A DNA stretch of 64,000 nt from Lysinibacillus mangiferihumi. GTDB taxonomy: Bacteria; Bacillota; Bacilli; Bacillales_A; Planococcaceae. The notes beneath the pieces were generated by a model. That model was not told the origin of the DNA. It saw only the letters and a program-made list of their open reading frames with translations, and made no database searches. The position numbers and the translations under genes were made by a program. The stretch's first letter is position 1. Each line of letters begins with the position of its first letter. Location: contig NZ_PYWM01000002.1 in the NCBI RefSeq assembly GCF_003049665.1, positions 62,001 through 126,000 on the forward strand. The letters run 5' to 3'. This document shows positions 1-9,641 of this stretch, piece after piece.

Positions 1-1
1 G

Positions 2-283
2 TGTAAGGTTTGTGGCTTTAATTTGGATATGGATAAAATGGAGATTTCTGATTCTTTAAAGATACAGTTAAGATCATGGATAAATGATTATGGAGCTTGG
101 ATAAATGTGGACTCTGATAGCTTAATTGTTGGAGGTGAGAATCTAGAAAAACAACATAATGAAATAGGACTAAGATTAACGGAAAAAGTGATAAGTGAAA
201 TAAAAAATAAAAAAATTGTTTTTCAACCTTCTTCAATATATGAATCATTTGGAGATTATACTAGTGATGAAAAGTTAATCTAA
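2..283 (+). CDS. 3' part of a hypothetical protein with a CxxC motif (5' end outside window)
   Basis: The reading frame is open from the first bases of the window and ends at a TAA. Upstream of the first possible internal start (TTG at 23) the frame reads CKVCGFNL, a CxxC pair typical of a zinc-ribbon or rubredoxin-like knuckle, so the true start lies outside the window. The remaining 90 or so residues are hydrophilic, and I do not recognise a family. The motif resembles the CTDCGF end of the small zinc-ribbon protein at 42852. The gene is followed by an intrinsic terminator. Function unknown. Confidence 0.6.
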   Translation, partial: CKVCGFNLDMDKMEISDSLKIQLRSWINDYGAWINVDSDSLIVGGENLEKQHNEIGLRLTEKVISEIKNKKIVFQPSSIYESFGDYTSDEKLI

Positions 284-320
284 CCTAATCAATGTAGGGA
301 AATAATTTAAACAATTCTAT

Positions 321-360
321 AAGACCAGAGTTTTGAATTCTATCAGACTCTGGTCTTTTA
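321..360 (+). terminator. intrinsic terminator after the partial gene
   Basis: AAGACCAGAG (321-330) pairs perfectly with CTCTGGTCTT (348-357), followed by T residues. It separates the first gene from the peptide-utilisation operon. Confidence 0.85.
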
Positions 361-476
361 ATTTTGCCTGCATATATTTGTGATTACCCCAATTAATAGC
401 TGGATACAGTTTAATGAAATGACATTATAACAGAATAATTTAACTATATTAAAAATTTATTTTTTTCTGAAAACTG

Positions 477-505
477 TTGAAATAGAGAATTATTTTTTGT
501 AATAT
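477..505 (+). promoter_or_regulatory. sigma-A promoter of the peptide/pyroglutamate operon
   Basis: TTGAAA (477-482), 17-bp spacer, TAATAT (500-505), about 45 bp upstream of the first start codon. It is the only good promoter seen ahead of the long unidirectional run of genes that ends at 12534. Confidence 0.7.
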
Positions 506-513
506 TTTAAAAA

Positions 514-530
514 ATGAAATTACATTTCAT
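514..530. promoter_or_regulatory. palindromic candidate operator at the operon transcription start
   Basis: ATGAAAT-TAC-ATTTCAT is a perfect 7-bp inverted repeat with a 3-bp centre. It lies 8 bp downstream of the -10 box, at the expected transcription start. IclR-family regulators commonly bind short AT-rich palindromes, and an IclR gene sits inside this operon, so autoregulation is an inference. Confidence 0.5.
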
Positions 531-551
531 ATTTTGGAACGGAGGTTAAAA

Positions 552-1538
552 ATGGGAGTTAATATTCTTGAAGTAAAAGATTTGAAAATTGGTTTTAAAC
601 ACGACAAAAAAGAAATTGCAATTGTGAACGGCATATCGTTACAACTTGAAAAAGGAAAAACTTTAGGAATTGTTGGTGAATCAGGGTGTGGAAAAAGTAT
701 GACTTCACTTTCACTTATGGGGTTGTTACCTAGTGGTGTCGATTGGCAAAACGGCGATATTTACATAGATCAAATACAAATTAATAAAAACTTAAAAAAG
801 GACTGGCGGAAGATTCGAGGTAAAAAAATTTCAATGATTTTTCAAGAACCAATGAGTTCGTTAAATCCAGTCTATAAAGTTGGGTCTCAAATTGTTGAAA
901 TGATTCTTAGCCATGAAAGTATTTCTAAAAAAGAAGCTCATGAGCGTGCGGTTGACATGATACGACTTGTTGGAATCCCTCGTCCAGAAAGAGTAGTAAA
1001 TGAATATCCTCATCAACTGTCAGGAGGTATGCGACAGCGGGTCATGATTGCTATGGCATTAGCTTGCAATCCAGAAATATTAATTGCAGATGAACCCACG
1101 ACTGCATTGGATGTGACGATACAGGCGCAAATATTGGAATTAATGAAAGACCTTCAAGAAAAACTACAAATGTCTATTATTTTAATCACTCATGATCTTG
1201 GGGTAGTAGCAGAAATTTGTGAGCGAGTGATTGTTATGTACGCTGGGGAAATTGTTGAAGAAGCAACAGTGTTAAATTTATTTAATCATCCTCTCCATCC
1301 ATATACAAAGGGGCTAATAAACTCATTACCAAATATAGATGCAGAACAAGAATATCTATCATCAATTAATGGGGTTGTACCAGCACCAGCAGATATGCCA
1401 TTAGGATGCAGATTTTTCGATCGATGTGAGTTTGCAACCGACAAATGTCAAAATAAACCGAGCTTATTTACGACGAATATAGGTACTAGCGTACGATGTT
1501 GGATTTATGAAAATGGTGAATTAGAAGGGGGAATGTAA
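552..1538 (+). CDS. dipeptide/oligopeptide ABC transporter ATP-binding protein (OppD/DppD type)
   Basis: One of two ATPases that power an oligopeptide importer. From the ATG at 552 (328 aa) the Walker A motif GESGCGKS is at residues 42-49, the signature LSGGMRQR near 156, Walker B with [10 protein letters not shown] near 177, then an ITHDLG switch histidine. The C-terminal oligopeptide-transporter extension carries the family's cysteine cluster (CRFFDRC...C). An upstream in-frame TTG (534) exists, but GGAGG at 541-545 fits the ATG at 552. Its stop directly abuts the next gene's ATG, so translational coupling is likely. Confidence 0.9.
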   Translation: MGVNILEVKDLKIGFKHDKKEIAIVNGISLQLEKGKTLGIVGESGCGKSMTSLSLMGLLPSGVDWQNGDIYIDQIQINKNLKKDWRKIRGKKISMIFQEPMSSLNPVYKVGSQIVEMILSHESISKKEAHERAVDMIRLVGIPRPERVVNEYPHQLSGGMRQRVMIAMALACNPEILIADEPTTALDVTIQAQILELMKDLQEKLQMSIILITHDLGVVAEICERVIVMYAGEIVEEATVLNLFNHPLHPYTKGLINSLPNIDAEQEYLSSINGVVPAPADMPLGCRFFDRCEFATDKCQNKPSLFTTNIGTSVRCWIYENGELEGGM

Positions 1539-2516
1539 ATGACAAATCCATTACTAGAGGTAAAGCATTTAAAAAAATATTTCCCATTAAAAGGCTCACG
1601 AACGGATTATTTAAAAGCGGTAGATGATGTTTCGTTCACTGTAAATCAAGGCGAAGTTTTAGGGATAGTTGGTGAATCAGGTTGTGGTAAGTCCACGATG
1701 GGAAAAACACTAATCCAGCTTTTTACGCCAACAGAAGGTGAAATTTTACTAAATGGTGAAAATATTACGGTACTTAGTTCAAAAAAGGTGCGCCAAAAAC
1801 GACGTGAAATGCAAATTATTTTCCAGGACCCATTTGCTTCACTTAATCCTCGAATGAAGGTTTTTAAAATTATTGAAGAACCTTTAGTCAATTTTAGGAT
1901 TGGTACAAAAGAAGAAAGAAAACAACGGGTCTATGACGTTGCTAAGCAGGTGGGACTAACACATAAACAACTAGAACGTTTTCCTCACGAATTTTCGGGG
2001 GGACAAAGGCAGCGTATTGGGATTGCAAGGGCACTTGTGTCAAATCCAAAACTAATTGTTGCGGATGAGCCGGTTTCAGCACTGGATGTCTCTATACAAT
2101 CTCAAGTATTAAACATTATGAAAGACTTGAAAAAAGAATTGAACCTTACGTATATTTTCATTTCACATGATTTAAGTGTAGTACATCATTTTTGTGACCG
2201 AATTGGGGTGATGTATTTAGGAAAGATAGTGGAAATAGCAGATAAACATGAATTATTTAATAATCCAAAACATCCTTATACAAAAGCATTATTATCTGCA
2301 TTACCAAAATCTCATCCTTTGCAAGAAAAGGAACGTATCGTGCTAAAAGGGGATGTTCCAAATCCTGCAAATCCCCCATCTGGTTGTACATTTCATACAA
2401 GATGCCCTAACTGTATGGAAATATGCAAAGTGACGACTCCAGTTTTAAAAAGTATAAGCGACAAGCATGAAGTATCTTGTTTACTTTATGAAGAGCTCGA
2501 GGAGAGAGTGTTATGA
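1539..2516 (+). CDS. dipeptide/oligopeptide ABC transporter ATP-binding protein (OppF/DppF type)
   Basis: Second ATPase of the importer, 325 aa. Walker A GESGCGKS lies at residues 45-52; a FSGGQRQR signature, ADEPVSALD Walker B and SHDLS H-loop follow, and the C-terminus has the FHTRCPNC cysteine cluster of the Opp/Dpp family. The start codon immediately follows the stop of the first ATPase, with GAAGGGGG as ribosome binding site. The 3' end overlaps the next gene by 4 bp (ATGA). It presumably forms a heterodimer with the first ATPase and works with the permeases at 4983 and 5915. Confidence 0.9.
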   Translation: MTNPLLEVKHLKKYFPLKGSRTDYLKAVDDVSFTVNQGEVLGIVGESGCGKSTMGKTLIQLFTPTEGEILLNGENITVLSSKKVRQKRREMQIIFQDPFASLNPRMKVFKIIEEPLVNFRIGTKEERKQRVYDVAKQVGLTHKQLERFPHEFSGGQRQRIGIARALVSNPKLIVADEPVSALDVSIQSQVLNIMKDLKKELNLTYIFISHDLSVVHHFCDRIGVMYLGKIVEIADKHELFNNPKHPYTKALLSALPKSHPLQEKERIVLKGDVPNPANPPSGCTFHTRCPNCMEICKVTTPVLKSISDKHEVSCLLYEELEERVL

Positions 2517-3304
2517 GTAAAACTATAGAAAAAGGTTTAAATATTTTAACTTTATTTACAGAAGAAAAACCTTCATGGCGTTTAGATGAACTAGCCAATG
2601 CAACAGATATTCCTAAATCTACCTTGCATCGATTTCTTAAGACATTTACGGATTTAAGGATATTAAAACGTCCTTATATTCAAAGTGGTAGCCAATTAGT
2701 ATTGAGTGATTATTATTTGCTAGGGAATAAGTTAATAGAATTAGGAGCCATTGCTGCTAATTCTATTGAAATTCGTTCACTTGCTATTCCGTATATGAAA
2801 ATGCTACAGCAAAAATTTGATTTGGCAGTTCAACTTATTGTGATGGATGATACAGATGGTCTGTATATTGAAAAAATCGAAAGTTTAAAACCTGTTCTAT
2901 TATATACACGAGTAGGGAGAAGGGCGCCACTTTACGCAGGCGCATGTTCACGAATCATTTTATCTTTCCAATCAGAAGAAAAAATTAAAAATGTATTACA
3001 AAAACCGCGCAAAAAATATGCAAGCGGGACACCTGTTACAGATAAAGATATTTATGAGCATATTGAGTTTGGGAAAAATAATGGATATGCCTATAGTGTT
3101 TCAGAATTAGAGGAAGGCACAGTATCAATAGCAGTGCCAATATTTAATAGTAATCAAGAAGTTGAATATTCCATTAGTATTGCAGGAATAGAATCACTAT
3201 TACCTAAAGAAAAAATAAACGTTTTTCTAGAAGGATTGTGGAGTACTGCTGCTTTGATTTCATCTGAATTAGGTTATTCAATGCCATATCCATATGGCGT
3301 ATAA
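2513..3304 (+). CDS. IclR-family transcriptional regulator
   Basis: 263 aa. The N-terminal winged helix-turn-helix (about residues 1-65, with DELANATDIPKSTLHRFL) is followed by an IclR effector-binding domain (about 80-255). It is translationally coupled (ATGA) to the upstream ATPase gene, so it is made with the transporter it probably controls. Within the operon it is the only regulator, and the palindrome at 514-530 is its most plausible target. The ligand is not visible; a peptide, pyroglutamate or glutamate-related signal would fit the neighbours. Confidence 0.85.
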   Translation: MSKTIEKGLNILTLFTEEKPSWRLDELANATDIPKSTLHRFLKTFTDLRILKRPYIQSGSQLVLSDYYLLGNKLIELGAIAANSIEIRSLAIPYMKMLQQKFDLAVQLIVMDDTDGLYIEKIESLKPVLLYTRVGRRAPLYAGACSRIILSFQSEEKIKNVLQKPRKKYASGTPVTDKDIYEHIEFGKNNGYAYSVSELEEGTVSIAVPIFNSNQEVEYSISIAGIESLLPKEKINVFLEGLWSTAALISSELGYSMPYPYGV

Positions 3305-3335
3305 ATAATAATACAACAGAGGGGGAAGTACAATT

Positions 3336-4916
3336 ATGAAGAAATACAACTGGCTTACAATGCTACTTGTATGCATAATGCTATTGTTAGTAGCATGTAG
3401 CGGTGGAACATCAACGGAAAATGGTAATAAAAACAATGGAAAATCGTCTGGAAAAAATCCAGCGACTACACGCGGTAATGAGTTGGTCGTACGTGTTGCT
3501 GGTGATCCACAAAACTGGGATCCAATCGATACATATTTAGTTGCTTGGAGTACAGTTGGAACATCTGTCTTTGAAGGTTTAGTAAGTCGTTCACTTGATT
3601 TGGAAATTCAACCAGGTTTAGCGGAGTCTTGGGACTATGTTGATGATAAAACAATTGTATTCAAATTACGTCAAGGTGTTACATTTCATGATGGAGAACC
3701 TTTTAACGCTGAAGCAGTTAAATTTACATTTGATCGTTTACTAGGAGAAGAGGGCCAAAAAGGGCCTCAATATTCAAACTATACATCGATTAATCGCGTT
3801 GAAGTAACGGGTGAGTATGAAGTGACAATGCATCTTAACTCGATTGATCCTGTCTTATTAACTAAATTATCTGGTTATGGAGCTGTAATTGTTCCTCCAA
3901 AATATATTGAAGAACATGGAGCAGCGTACTTTGATATGAACCCTGTTGGTACAGGTCCATTCAAAATGACAGATTATCAACGTGATAAACAAGTAGTCAT
4001 TGAGCGTTATGAGGATTACTGGAATAAAGACGCAATAAAACTAGATAAAGTGACATTTAAGGTAATTCCGGAAACGGCAACAGCCTTAGCAGAATTACAA
4101 ACGGGAAATATCGATATTATGACACGTCTGGAAGTTTCACAAGCTCCATCAGCAGAGGATACAGACTTTATAACTCTTATGGATGTTGCAACACCAACTG
4201 CGTACTCAATTCGCTTTGATACTTCAAAAGCGCCAGTAGATGATGTCCGTGTACGTCAAGCAATTAACTATGCAATTGATAAAGAAACAATTGTAAAAGA
4301 AATTTTAGGCGGTTATGGTAATTTAATTAGCTCATTCCAAAGCGAACTTTCTTTTGGCTATAACAAAGATTTACAACCATATCCTTATGATCCTGAAAAG
4401 GCAAAAAAACTACTTGCTGAAGCAAAAATTGCAGAGGGAACTACTTTAGATTTCTTTATTCCAGGTACAGATGGAACATTTAAAGAGATAGCCCAAGCAG
4501 TAGCTTTTTATTTAGAAGAAGTCGGTTTAAAAGTGTCCATTAATAGTGTGGAGAATACAACCTTCCAATCGGAGTTAATACCAAATGGTGAAGCAGGCCA
4601 CATGTATAAAAATGGTTGGGGTGGCTGGACTTTAGATTTCGATAATACAGCCTATTTAATGTATCACGAAGGAGAGTTCTGGAACCCATCATATAAAAAC
4701 GATGAGGTAGAGCAATTATTAGCAAAGGAACGTGCCACGAATGATAGTGCAGAACGTGAAAAAATCTTCAAAGAATTGACAGAAGTATTGTATGAAGATG
4801 CGACAGAAGTAAACTTATATTCTGAAGTTGAAATATATGCAGTTAATAAAAGAGTGAAAAATTTCCAACCACCACATGATGGCCGCTTTAGATTTGAAAA
4901 TGTCACTGTTGAGTAA
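3336..4916 (+). CDS. peptide ABC transporter substrate-binding lipoprotein (family 5)
   Basis: 526 aa, the usual size for Dpp/Opp binding proteins. The N-terminus is a lipoprotein signal peptide ending in LLLVACSGG with the lipidated cysteine at residue 21. The body has family-5 features such as GDPQNWDP, LAESWDY, FHDGEPFNAEAVKFTFDR and NPVGTGPFKM. It captures peptides outside the cell and delivers them to the permeases encoded next. Ribosome binding site GAGGGGGAAG precedes the ATG. Substrate specificity cannot be read from sequence, but the downstream peptidases suggest peptides, possibly pyroglutamyl-capped. Confidence 0.9.
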   Translation: MKKYNWLTMLLVCIMLLLVACSGGTSTENGNKNNGKSSGKNPATTRGNELVVRVAGDPQNWDPIDTYLVAWSTVGTSVFEGLVSRSLDLEIQPGLAESWDYVDDKTIVFKLRQGVTFHDGEPFNAEAVKFTFDRLLGEEGQKGPQYSNYTSINRVEVTGEYEVTMHLNSIDPVLLTKLSGYGAVIVPPKYIEEHGAAYFDMNPVGTGPFKMTDYQRDKQVVIERYEDYWNKDAIKLDKVTFKVIPETATALAELQTGNIDIMTRLEVSQAPSAEDTDFITLMDVATPTAYSIRFDTSKAPVDDVRVRQAINYAIDKETIVKEILGGYGNLISSFQSELSFGYNKDLQPYPYDPEKAKKLLAEAKIAEGTTLDFFIPGTDGTFKEIAQAVAFYLEEVGLKVSINSVENTTFQSELIPNGEAGHMYKNGWGGWTLDFDNTAYLMYHEGEFWNPSYKNDEVEQLLAKERATNDSAEREKIFKELTEVLYEDATEVNLYSEVEIYAVNKRVKNFQPPHDGRFRFENVTVE

Positions 4917-4982
4917 GTAGCAAAAGGGGGAGGTAGTATGCAATCTACTATCTCTTCCATTTTAAGTGAGGAGGATGGGTGT

Positions 4983-5915
4983 ATGCTTTCTTATATATTG
5001 AGACGTTTATCGCATACCGTGTTGGTGATAATTGCTGTTTCATTAATAATATTTTTCTCAATTCGTTTAACAGGAGACCCGGTAAGTATTATGTTCGGTG
5101 CAGGTGAACCATCACAGCAGGCGATAGATGAGCTTACAGCGAAATTAGGTTTGGATAAGCCCGTTTGGGAGCAATATTTTATCTTTATGAAAGACTTATT
5201 AATGCTTGATTTTGGTACATCGTATCGCTCGAATAGTCCGGTTCTAGACTTGCTATTGGAACGTGCTTGGCCTACTATTGCTCTCGCTTTAGGTGGTATG
5301 TCAGTAGCATTGACAATTGCCGTTCCAATTGGAATTCTGTCAGCGGTTAATAAAGGAAAACCGGTTGATATTTTTGGACGCATTTTCTCATTGCTTGGCA
5401 TATCATTTCCAAACTTTTGGTTAGCGTTTATGTTAATTTTAATTTTTGCAGTAAAGCTAAAATGGCTACCTGTATCAGGATTTGATAGTTTTAGTTCGTT
5501 AATATTACCCTCTATTGCTTTAGGTCTTATTTTATCAGGTATATTAGTGCGTTTAATACGAACGTCGATGCTTGATGTACTTAAAATGCAATATGTGACA
5601 ACTGCAAGAGCTAAGGGAATTAGAGAATGGCTTGTAATTGTAAGGCATGCATTCAGAAATGCGTTATTACCTACAGTAACATTTGTTGGCTTACAGTTTG
5701 GCGGATTATTAGGTGGTGCGGTTATAGTTGAACAAGTATTTTCTTGGCCAGGCATTGGTCGATTAATTGTAGATTCCATTAATCAGCGAGACTATCCAGT
5801 GGTACAGGGCGGAATAATCATTTTAGCACTATTGATGATTATAGTTAATTTGATTGTAGATTTATGCTATTCATTGATTAACCCGAAAATTAGAACAGGG
5901 AGAGGTGACAATTAA
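4983..5915 (+). CDS. peptide ABC transporter permease (DppB/OppB type)
   Basis: 310 aa integral membrane protein with about six transmembrane helices and the binding-protein-dependent permease EAA-like loop (TTARAKGI). I chose the ATG at 4983 because it has GAGGAGG (4968-4974) at ideal spacing and yields the family's usual MLSYILRRL start. An in-frame ATG at 4938 also has an SD-like GGGGGAGG 4-5 bp upstream, which would add 15 hydrophilic residues. It ends overlapping the next permease gene by one base (TAATG). Confidence 0.88.
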   Translation: MLSYILRRLSHTVLVIIAVSLIIFFSIRLTGDPVSIMFGAGEPSQQAIDELTAKLGLDKPVWEQYFIFMKDLLMLDFGTSYRSNSPVLDLLLERAWPTIALALGGMSVALTIAVPIGILSAVNKGKPVDIFGRIFSLLGISFPNFWLAFMLILIFAVKLKWLPVSGFDSFSSLILPSIALGLILSGILVRLIRTSMLDVLKMQYVTTARAKGIREWLVIVRHAFRNALLPTVTFVGLQFGGLLGGAVIVEQVFSWPGIGRLIVDSINQRDYPVVQGGIIILALLMIIVNLIVDLCYSLINPKIRTGRGDN

Positions 5916-6802
5916 TGACCCGAGCCATAGATACAATGACGACAAAAAAGACAAGTATAGTTTTGCAGTTTATTAAAGACAATCCGACAGGGATTATCGG
6001 TTTAATCTTAGTATTTTCTTCAATTATATGTGCAATTTTTGCACCCTCTATTGCGCCCTATGATCCTGGTGCTGCTAGTTTAGGTCATCGCCTAGATATG
6101 CCTAAGTGGATTGATGATACTGGTAAATCCCAATATTTATTGGGGGGAGATCAGGTAGGTCGTGATTTATTAAGTAGAATTATTTATGGGGCGCGCATAT
6201 CACTTTTAGTTGGGCTTTGTGGTGTTGCCATCTCTTTAACTCTTGGTACATTTTTAGGAATTGTGGCTGGTTATTTTGGTAAATGGTTGGACGATTTAAT
6301 TATGCGCTTAGCTGAAGTTCAATTAGGGTTACCATTTATTCTATTAGCTATCGTTATTATGAGTGTTTTTGGAACAGGTATTGAGAAAATTATCGTTATT
6401 TTGGGACTTACATACTGGGTCAGTTTTGCAAGATTGATTCGTGGTGAAATTTTAGCTCTTAAAGAACAGGAATATATTCAAGCTGCTAAAGCAATTGGGG
6501 GAACAGATTTTAAAATCATTATTAAGCATATTCTGCCGAATGTTGCATCGCCTATTTTAGTATTAGCAACAATGTGTATTGCTGAATTCATATTATTAGA
6601 GGCATCTTTAACATTTTTAGGTTTAGGAGTTGAACCTACAGTGCCATCTTGGGGTGGTATGCTTGCGGATAGTCGAAATTATATGACATCTGCATGGTGG
6701 ATTTCGGTATTCCCTGGTATCGCAATTATGTTAACTGTTTTAGGTTTTAACTTATTAGGAGATTGGTTACGTGATCGCTTAGATCCTAATATGAAAGTTT
6801 AG
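5915..6802 (+). CDS. peptide ABC transporter permease (DppC/OppC type)
   Basis: 295 aa. The N-terminal cytoplasmic stretch and first membrane helix are followed by a DppC-type periplasm-facing loop (YDPGAASLGHRL...LGGDQVGRDLLSRI) and the permease domain with the conserved coupling loop (QEYIQAAKAIGG). It pairs with the permease encoded just upstream to form the membrane channel. The overlapping stop/start TAATG indicates translational coupling. Confidence 0.9.
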   Translation: MTRAIDTMTTKKTSIVLQFIKDNPTGIIGLILVFSSIICAIFAPSIAPYDPGAASLGHRLDMPKWIDDTGKSQYLLGGDQVGRDLLSRIIYGARISLLVGLCGVAISLTLGTFLGIVAGYFGKWLDDLIMRLAEVQLGLPFILLAIVIMSVFGTGIEKIIVILGLTYWVSFARLIRGEILALKEQEYIQAAKAIGGTDFKIIIKHILPNVASPILVLATMCIAEFILLEASLTFLGLGVEPTVPSWGGMLADSRNYMTSAWWISVFPGIAIMLTVLGFNLLGDWLRDRLDPNMKV

Positions 6803-6810
6803 GTGATAAT

Positions 6811-9636
6811 GTGCATACTACTATATTTTCAACTTTATTTAATACGAATCTATCGGTAAAAAAACCTTCTTTATATATCGATTTGCCGCCACACCTTGCA
6901 CCATTAGGATTAATTGATTTTTGTGTACGTTTAGGTTTAGAAGCTAATGAGATTGACTTTGATTTATTTGAACCTGCCAATCAAAACTATTCTATGGTAT
7001 TTTATCAGCATCATACAACATACATGACTAAAATGAACACTACTTTTGTTGTTTATTATGAAACAGAAGAAGCATTATCAACTTTGTTAAGTGAAATAGC
7101 GAGGGAAGGCTTATCAGATAATAGTGACATAAATCCAACTACTTATTATGAGAGTTTAAGTCACCTTTGGTCAGCCTATGGTACTGGTGAAAAAGATGAG
7201 GCACATCCTTTACAACATTTAAGTGTCCAAATAAATTTACAACAAGATATTAAAAGCCATACCATTTTAAAAGAAACTTGTTATCTTGGATTGCGCTTAG
7301 GATTGTACTCTACTTCGGTTTCTTTCCCTGTAGTAACCGAGGAAGCACGTCATTTGTCGATTGTTGTTAAACAAGGGATAGAAAATGTGATGGAGCTTGT
7401 TGCTCAAAATACAATTCATATTGTAGGATTTAAAGAAAATCTTCCAGATGTTCTGCGTACGATTGCAAAAGAAAAACATGCTTCAGAAGGCGGTTTATTT
7501 GGTGTTTGGGAATTCAATGAAAAGCAAGTCACCAGAGAACAACTTCTACATGAAGAGTCATGGCAAGATCAATCAGAAGCTACGTATTTATTAAATGCAT
7601 TACAAGGTGAAAATAACACCATGGTAGATGCAGAGATTTATCTTACAGCAACAAAAGTTAATCGTGAGCGTTATCGTTTAGATTTATTGGAGAAATTACC
7701 TAATTTAAAGTCGGTTAAAGTACGTTCTGCATTTAAGACAGGACTTTATTGGTTATTAGAAGAAGTTCTTCCATCAATTCGAAAGCCTTTTAAGCAGGTG
7801 AAAATTATATGTAAAGATGGGAGAAAGGAACAAGGTTTGGAGCAACGGAATCGCTGGATTATGGAGCTTTATCCGATAGATGAATTAATCGAAATGCATT
7901 ATGGGGTGCCTAAAGAAAATGTCATATTTGAACTTTCGCATTCCCAACAACATGTTTATAGTGTTTATGTAGATGACCAATTAGTAGATGTTTTAAACCC
8001 TCTAATTAGTGAATTAGATTATGTAGATAGCAAGAAAAAAACCTATCCAACGACAGCAGGTTACCGTCTTTTTAAAGATGGAGTATTTATTCAAGAAAAA
8101 GTTGTATTGTCTGATCGGGAACGTTTTTATAAATATTATATGAATAAATGCTTACCACATATAGTTCAGAAATTAACCATTGATAAAGACAATAGCAATC
8201 AAGGGCATCTGTTTCCTTTGTTTGATAGAATTGAAATAGATTTTACTTCTTCGGGAATTGAAGAAGAATTACCCGTTAAACAAGAAGCAAACTCATCTTT
8301 TGAGGCGTTGTATGAAGACTTGTATTTTAATACACTGGGCTATTTTAATGTTTTAGGAAACCGTATTGCGAATCGTCCTTATAAGGCACCGGGCGGAATA
8401 ATTCCATATATTCACATACAACAAGATATCTATCAATCCATCAAAAGTTTTATAAGGTTGTATCAATGGCATGAAGAAGAATATAAAGCCTGCGTAACGA
8501 AGCGAATCGTTTTTGATGAAAAAGGTCATTTTGATCGAGCTGATATGACTAAAGGACATGAACAGAAAATAGTTTCAGTGAATCAGCGACTGAATTTCAA
8601 TATGATAGATACTTATCAGTTATTAAGTAGGTTTAATAATTTAGCTGAAGTGAAGATGAATTATGCAGATTTATCTTATAAAGGAAACTTAATTCCTTTT
8701 ATTGAAGTGATGCAACCTAGCACAAGTGAGTTTTTTTCGGGGCTCAAGAAATCTAATGACAAGCATACAATTGTTTTTGAAGCGGGGCATCATCCAAATG
8801 AAGTATCGAGTACACCTGCAATATTAGAACTTATAGAGGATATTATTCTTCGACAACAAGAACTATTAAACAAAATTAATATTATTGTCATACCTTTAGC
8901 GAATCCAGATGGCTATGAAATTATGAGAACATTAACACAAGAGCATCCTAAATGGAAGCATCATGCTGCGAGATACAATGCAGTAGGGTTAGAATTTGCT
9001 CATGTGAAATTTCAAAAAAGTGTATTTGGTGAAGCGAATGTTTTACCAATGGTTTTAAAAAAATGGGCGCCAGATATTGTCGTTGACGATCATGGAATTC
9101 CTGCACGTGAATGGGTACAACCATTTGCCGGATATGCTTGTCCACCAATATTTCCAGTCTCTTATACATTACCAAGTGCAAAGATATATGGTATAGGGCG
9201 TTATGCAAATAGTGATACAAAGGAGATTCAAGCAAAAAATTTAGAACGTATTGCAGAGAAAGTGAATGCCATTTTTGAAGGTACGATTTTTGCGCAGGAA
9301 AATGCCTATTGGCGTGCTCGATATTTTAAATACGGTACGGCATGGGAACCGCAAAAATACCCTATTGAAGAAATGGCCAATATTAATTTTTATCGTAGTA
9401 TGGAAGTGACACCTACCTATTCATCTGTTAGTATATTACGTTACCCTCAATGGGTAGCACTTGATATTATTTCTGAAGTTGCAGATGAAATTGTGTATGA
9501 TAAGGAATTACAATCATGTATAGAGGCTCATAAGCTTTTCAATCAAGCCATTATTCAATCAGCAGTATCCACTAAAGTTAAAAAAACAAAATTAAAGGGT
9601 CGTGAAATCAAACAACGACCGATAGAAATTAGGTGA
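6811..9636 (+). CDS. large M14-like zinc carboxypeptidase domain protein
   Basis: 941 aa, GTG start with AGGTGA just upstream. The N-terminal ~600 residues match nothing I can name. The C-terminal third carries M14 carboxypeptidase signatures: GHHPNE (zinc-binding His661 and Glu664), IPLANPDGYE near residue 700, and a later DDHG histidine. No signal peptide is obvious, so it is probably cytoplasmic and would trim peptides after import. It sits between the importer and pyroglutamyl peptidase in the same operon, 8 bp after the permease gene. The overall size is well above a classic carboxypeptidase; the role of the N-terminal part is unknown. Confidence 0.7.
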   Translation: MHTTIFSTLFNTNLSVKKPSLYIDLPPHLAPLGLIDFCVRLGLEANEIDFDLFEPANQNYSMVFYQHHTTYMTKMNTTFVVYYETEEALSTLLSEIAREGLSDNSDINPTTYYESLSHLWSAYGTGEKDEAHPLQHLSVQINLQQDIKSHTILKETCYLGLRLGLYSTSVSFPVVTEEARHLSIVVKQGIENVMELVAQNTIHIVGFKENLPDVLRTIAKEKHASEGGLFGVWEFNEKQVTREQLLHEESWQDQSEATYLLNALQGENNTMVDAEIYLTATKVNRERYRLDLLEKLPNLKSVKVRSAFKTGLYWLLEEVLPSIRKPFKQVKIICKDGRKEQGLEQRNRWIMELYPIDELIEMHYGVPKENVIFELSHSQQHVYSVYVDDQLVDVLNPLISELDYVDSKKKTYPTTAGYRLFKDGVFIQEKVVLSDRERFYKYYMNKCLPHIVQKLTIDKDNSNQGHLFPLFDRIEIDFTSSGIEEELPVKQEANSSFEALYEDLYFNTLGYFNVLGNRIANRPYKAPGGIIPYIHIQQDIYQSIKSFIRLYQWHEEEYKACVTKRIVFDEKGHFDRADMTKGHEQKIVSVNQRLNFNMIDTYQLLSRFNNLAEVKMNYADLSYKGNLIPFIEVMQPSTSEFFSGLKKSNDKHTIVFEAGHHPNEVSSTPAILELIEDIILRQQELLNKINIIVIPLANPDGYEIMRTLTQEHPKWKHHAARYNAVGLEFAHVKFQKSVFGEANVLPMVLKKWAPDIVVDDHGIPAREWVQPFAGYACPPIFPVSYTLPSAKIYGIGRYANSDTKEIQAKNLERIAEKVNAIFEGTIFAQENAYWRARYFKYGTAWEPQKYPIEEMANINFYRSMEVTPTYSSVSILRYPQWVALDIISEVADEIVYDKELQSCIEAHKLFNQAIIQSAVSTKVKKTKLKGREIKQRPIEIR

Positions 9637-9641
9637 AGAAT

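Noticed and set aside
4991..5779. 262-codon minus-strand frame opposite the permease gene
   Set aside because: Antisense to a hydrophobic permease; long antisense frames are common there and it has no coding features.
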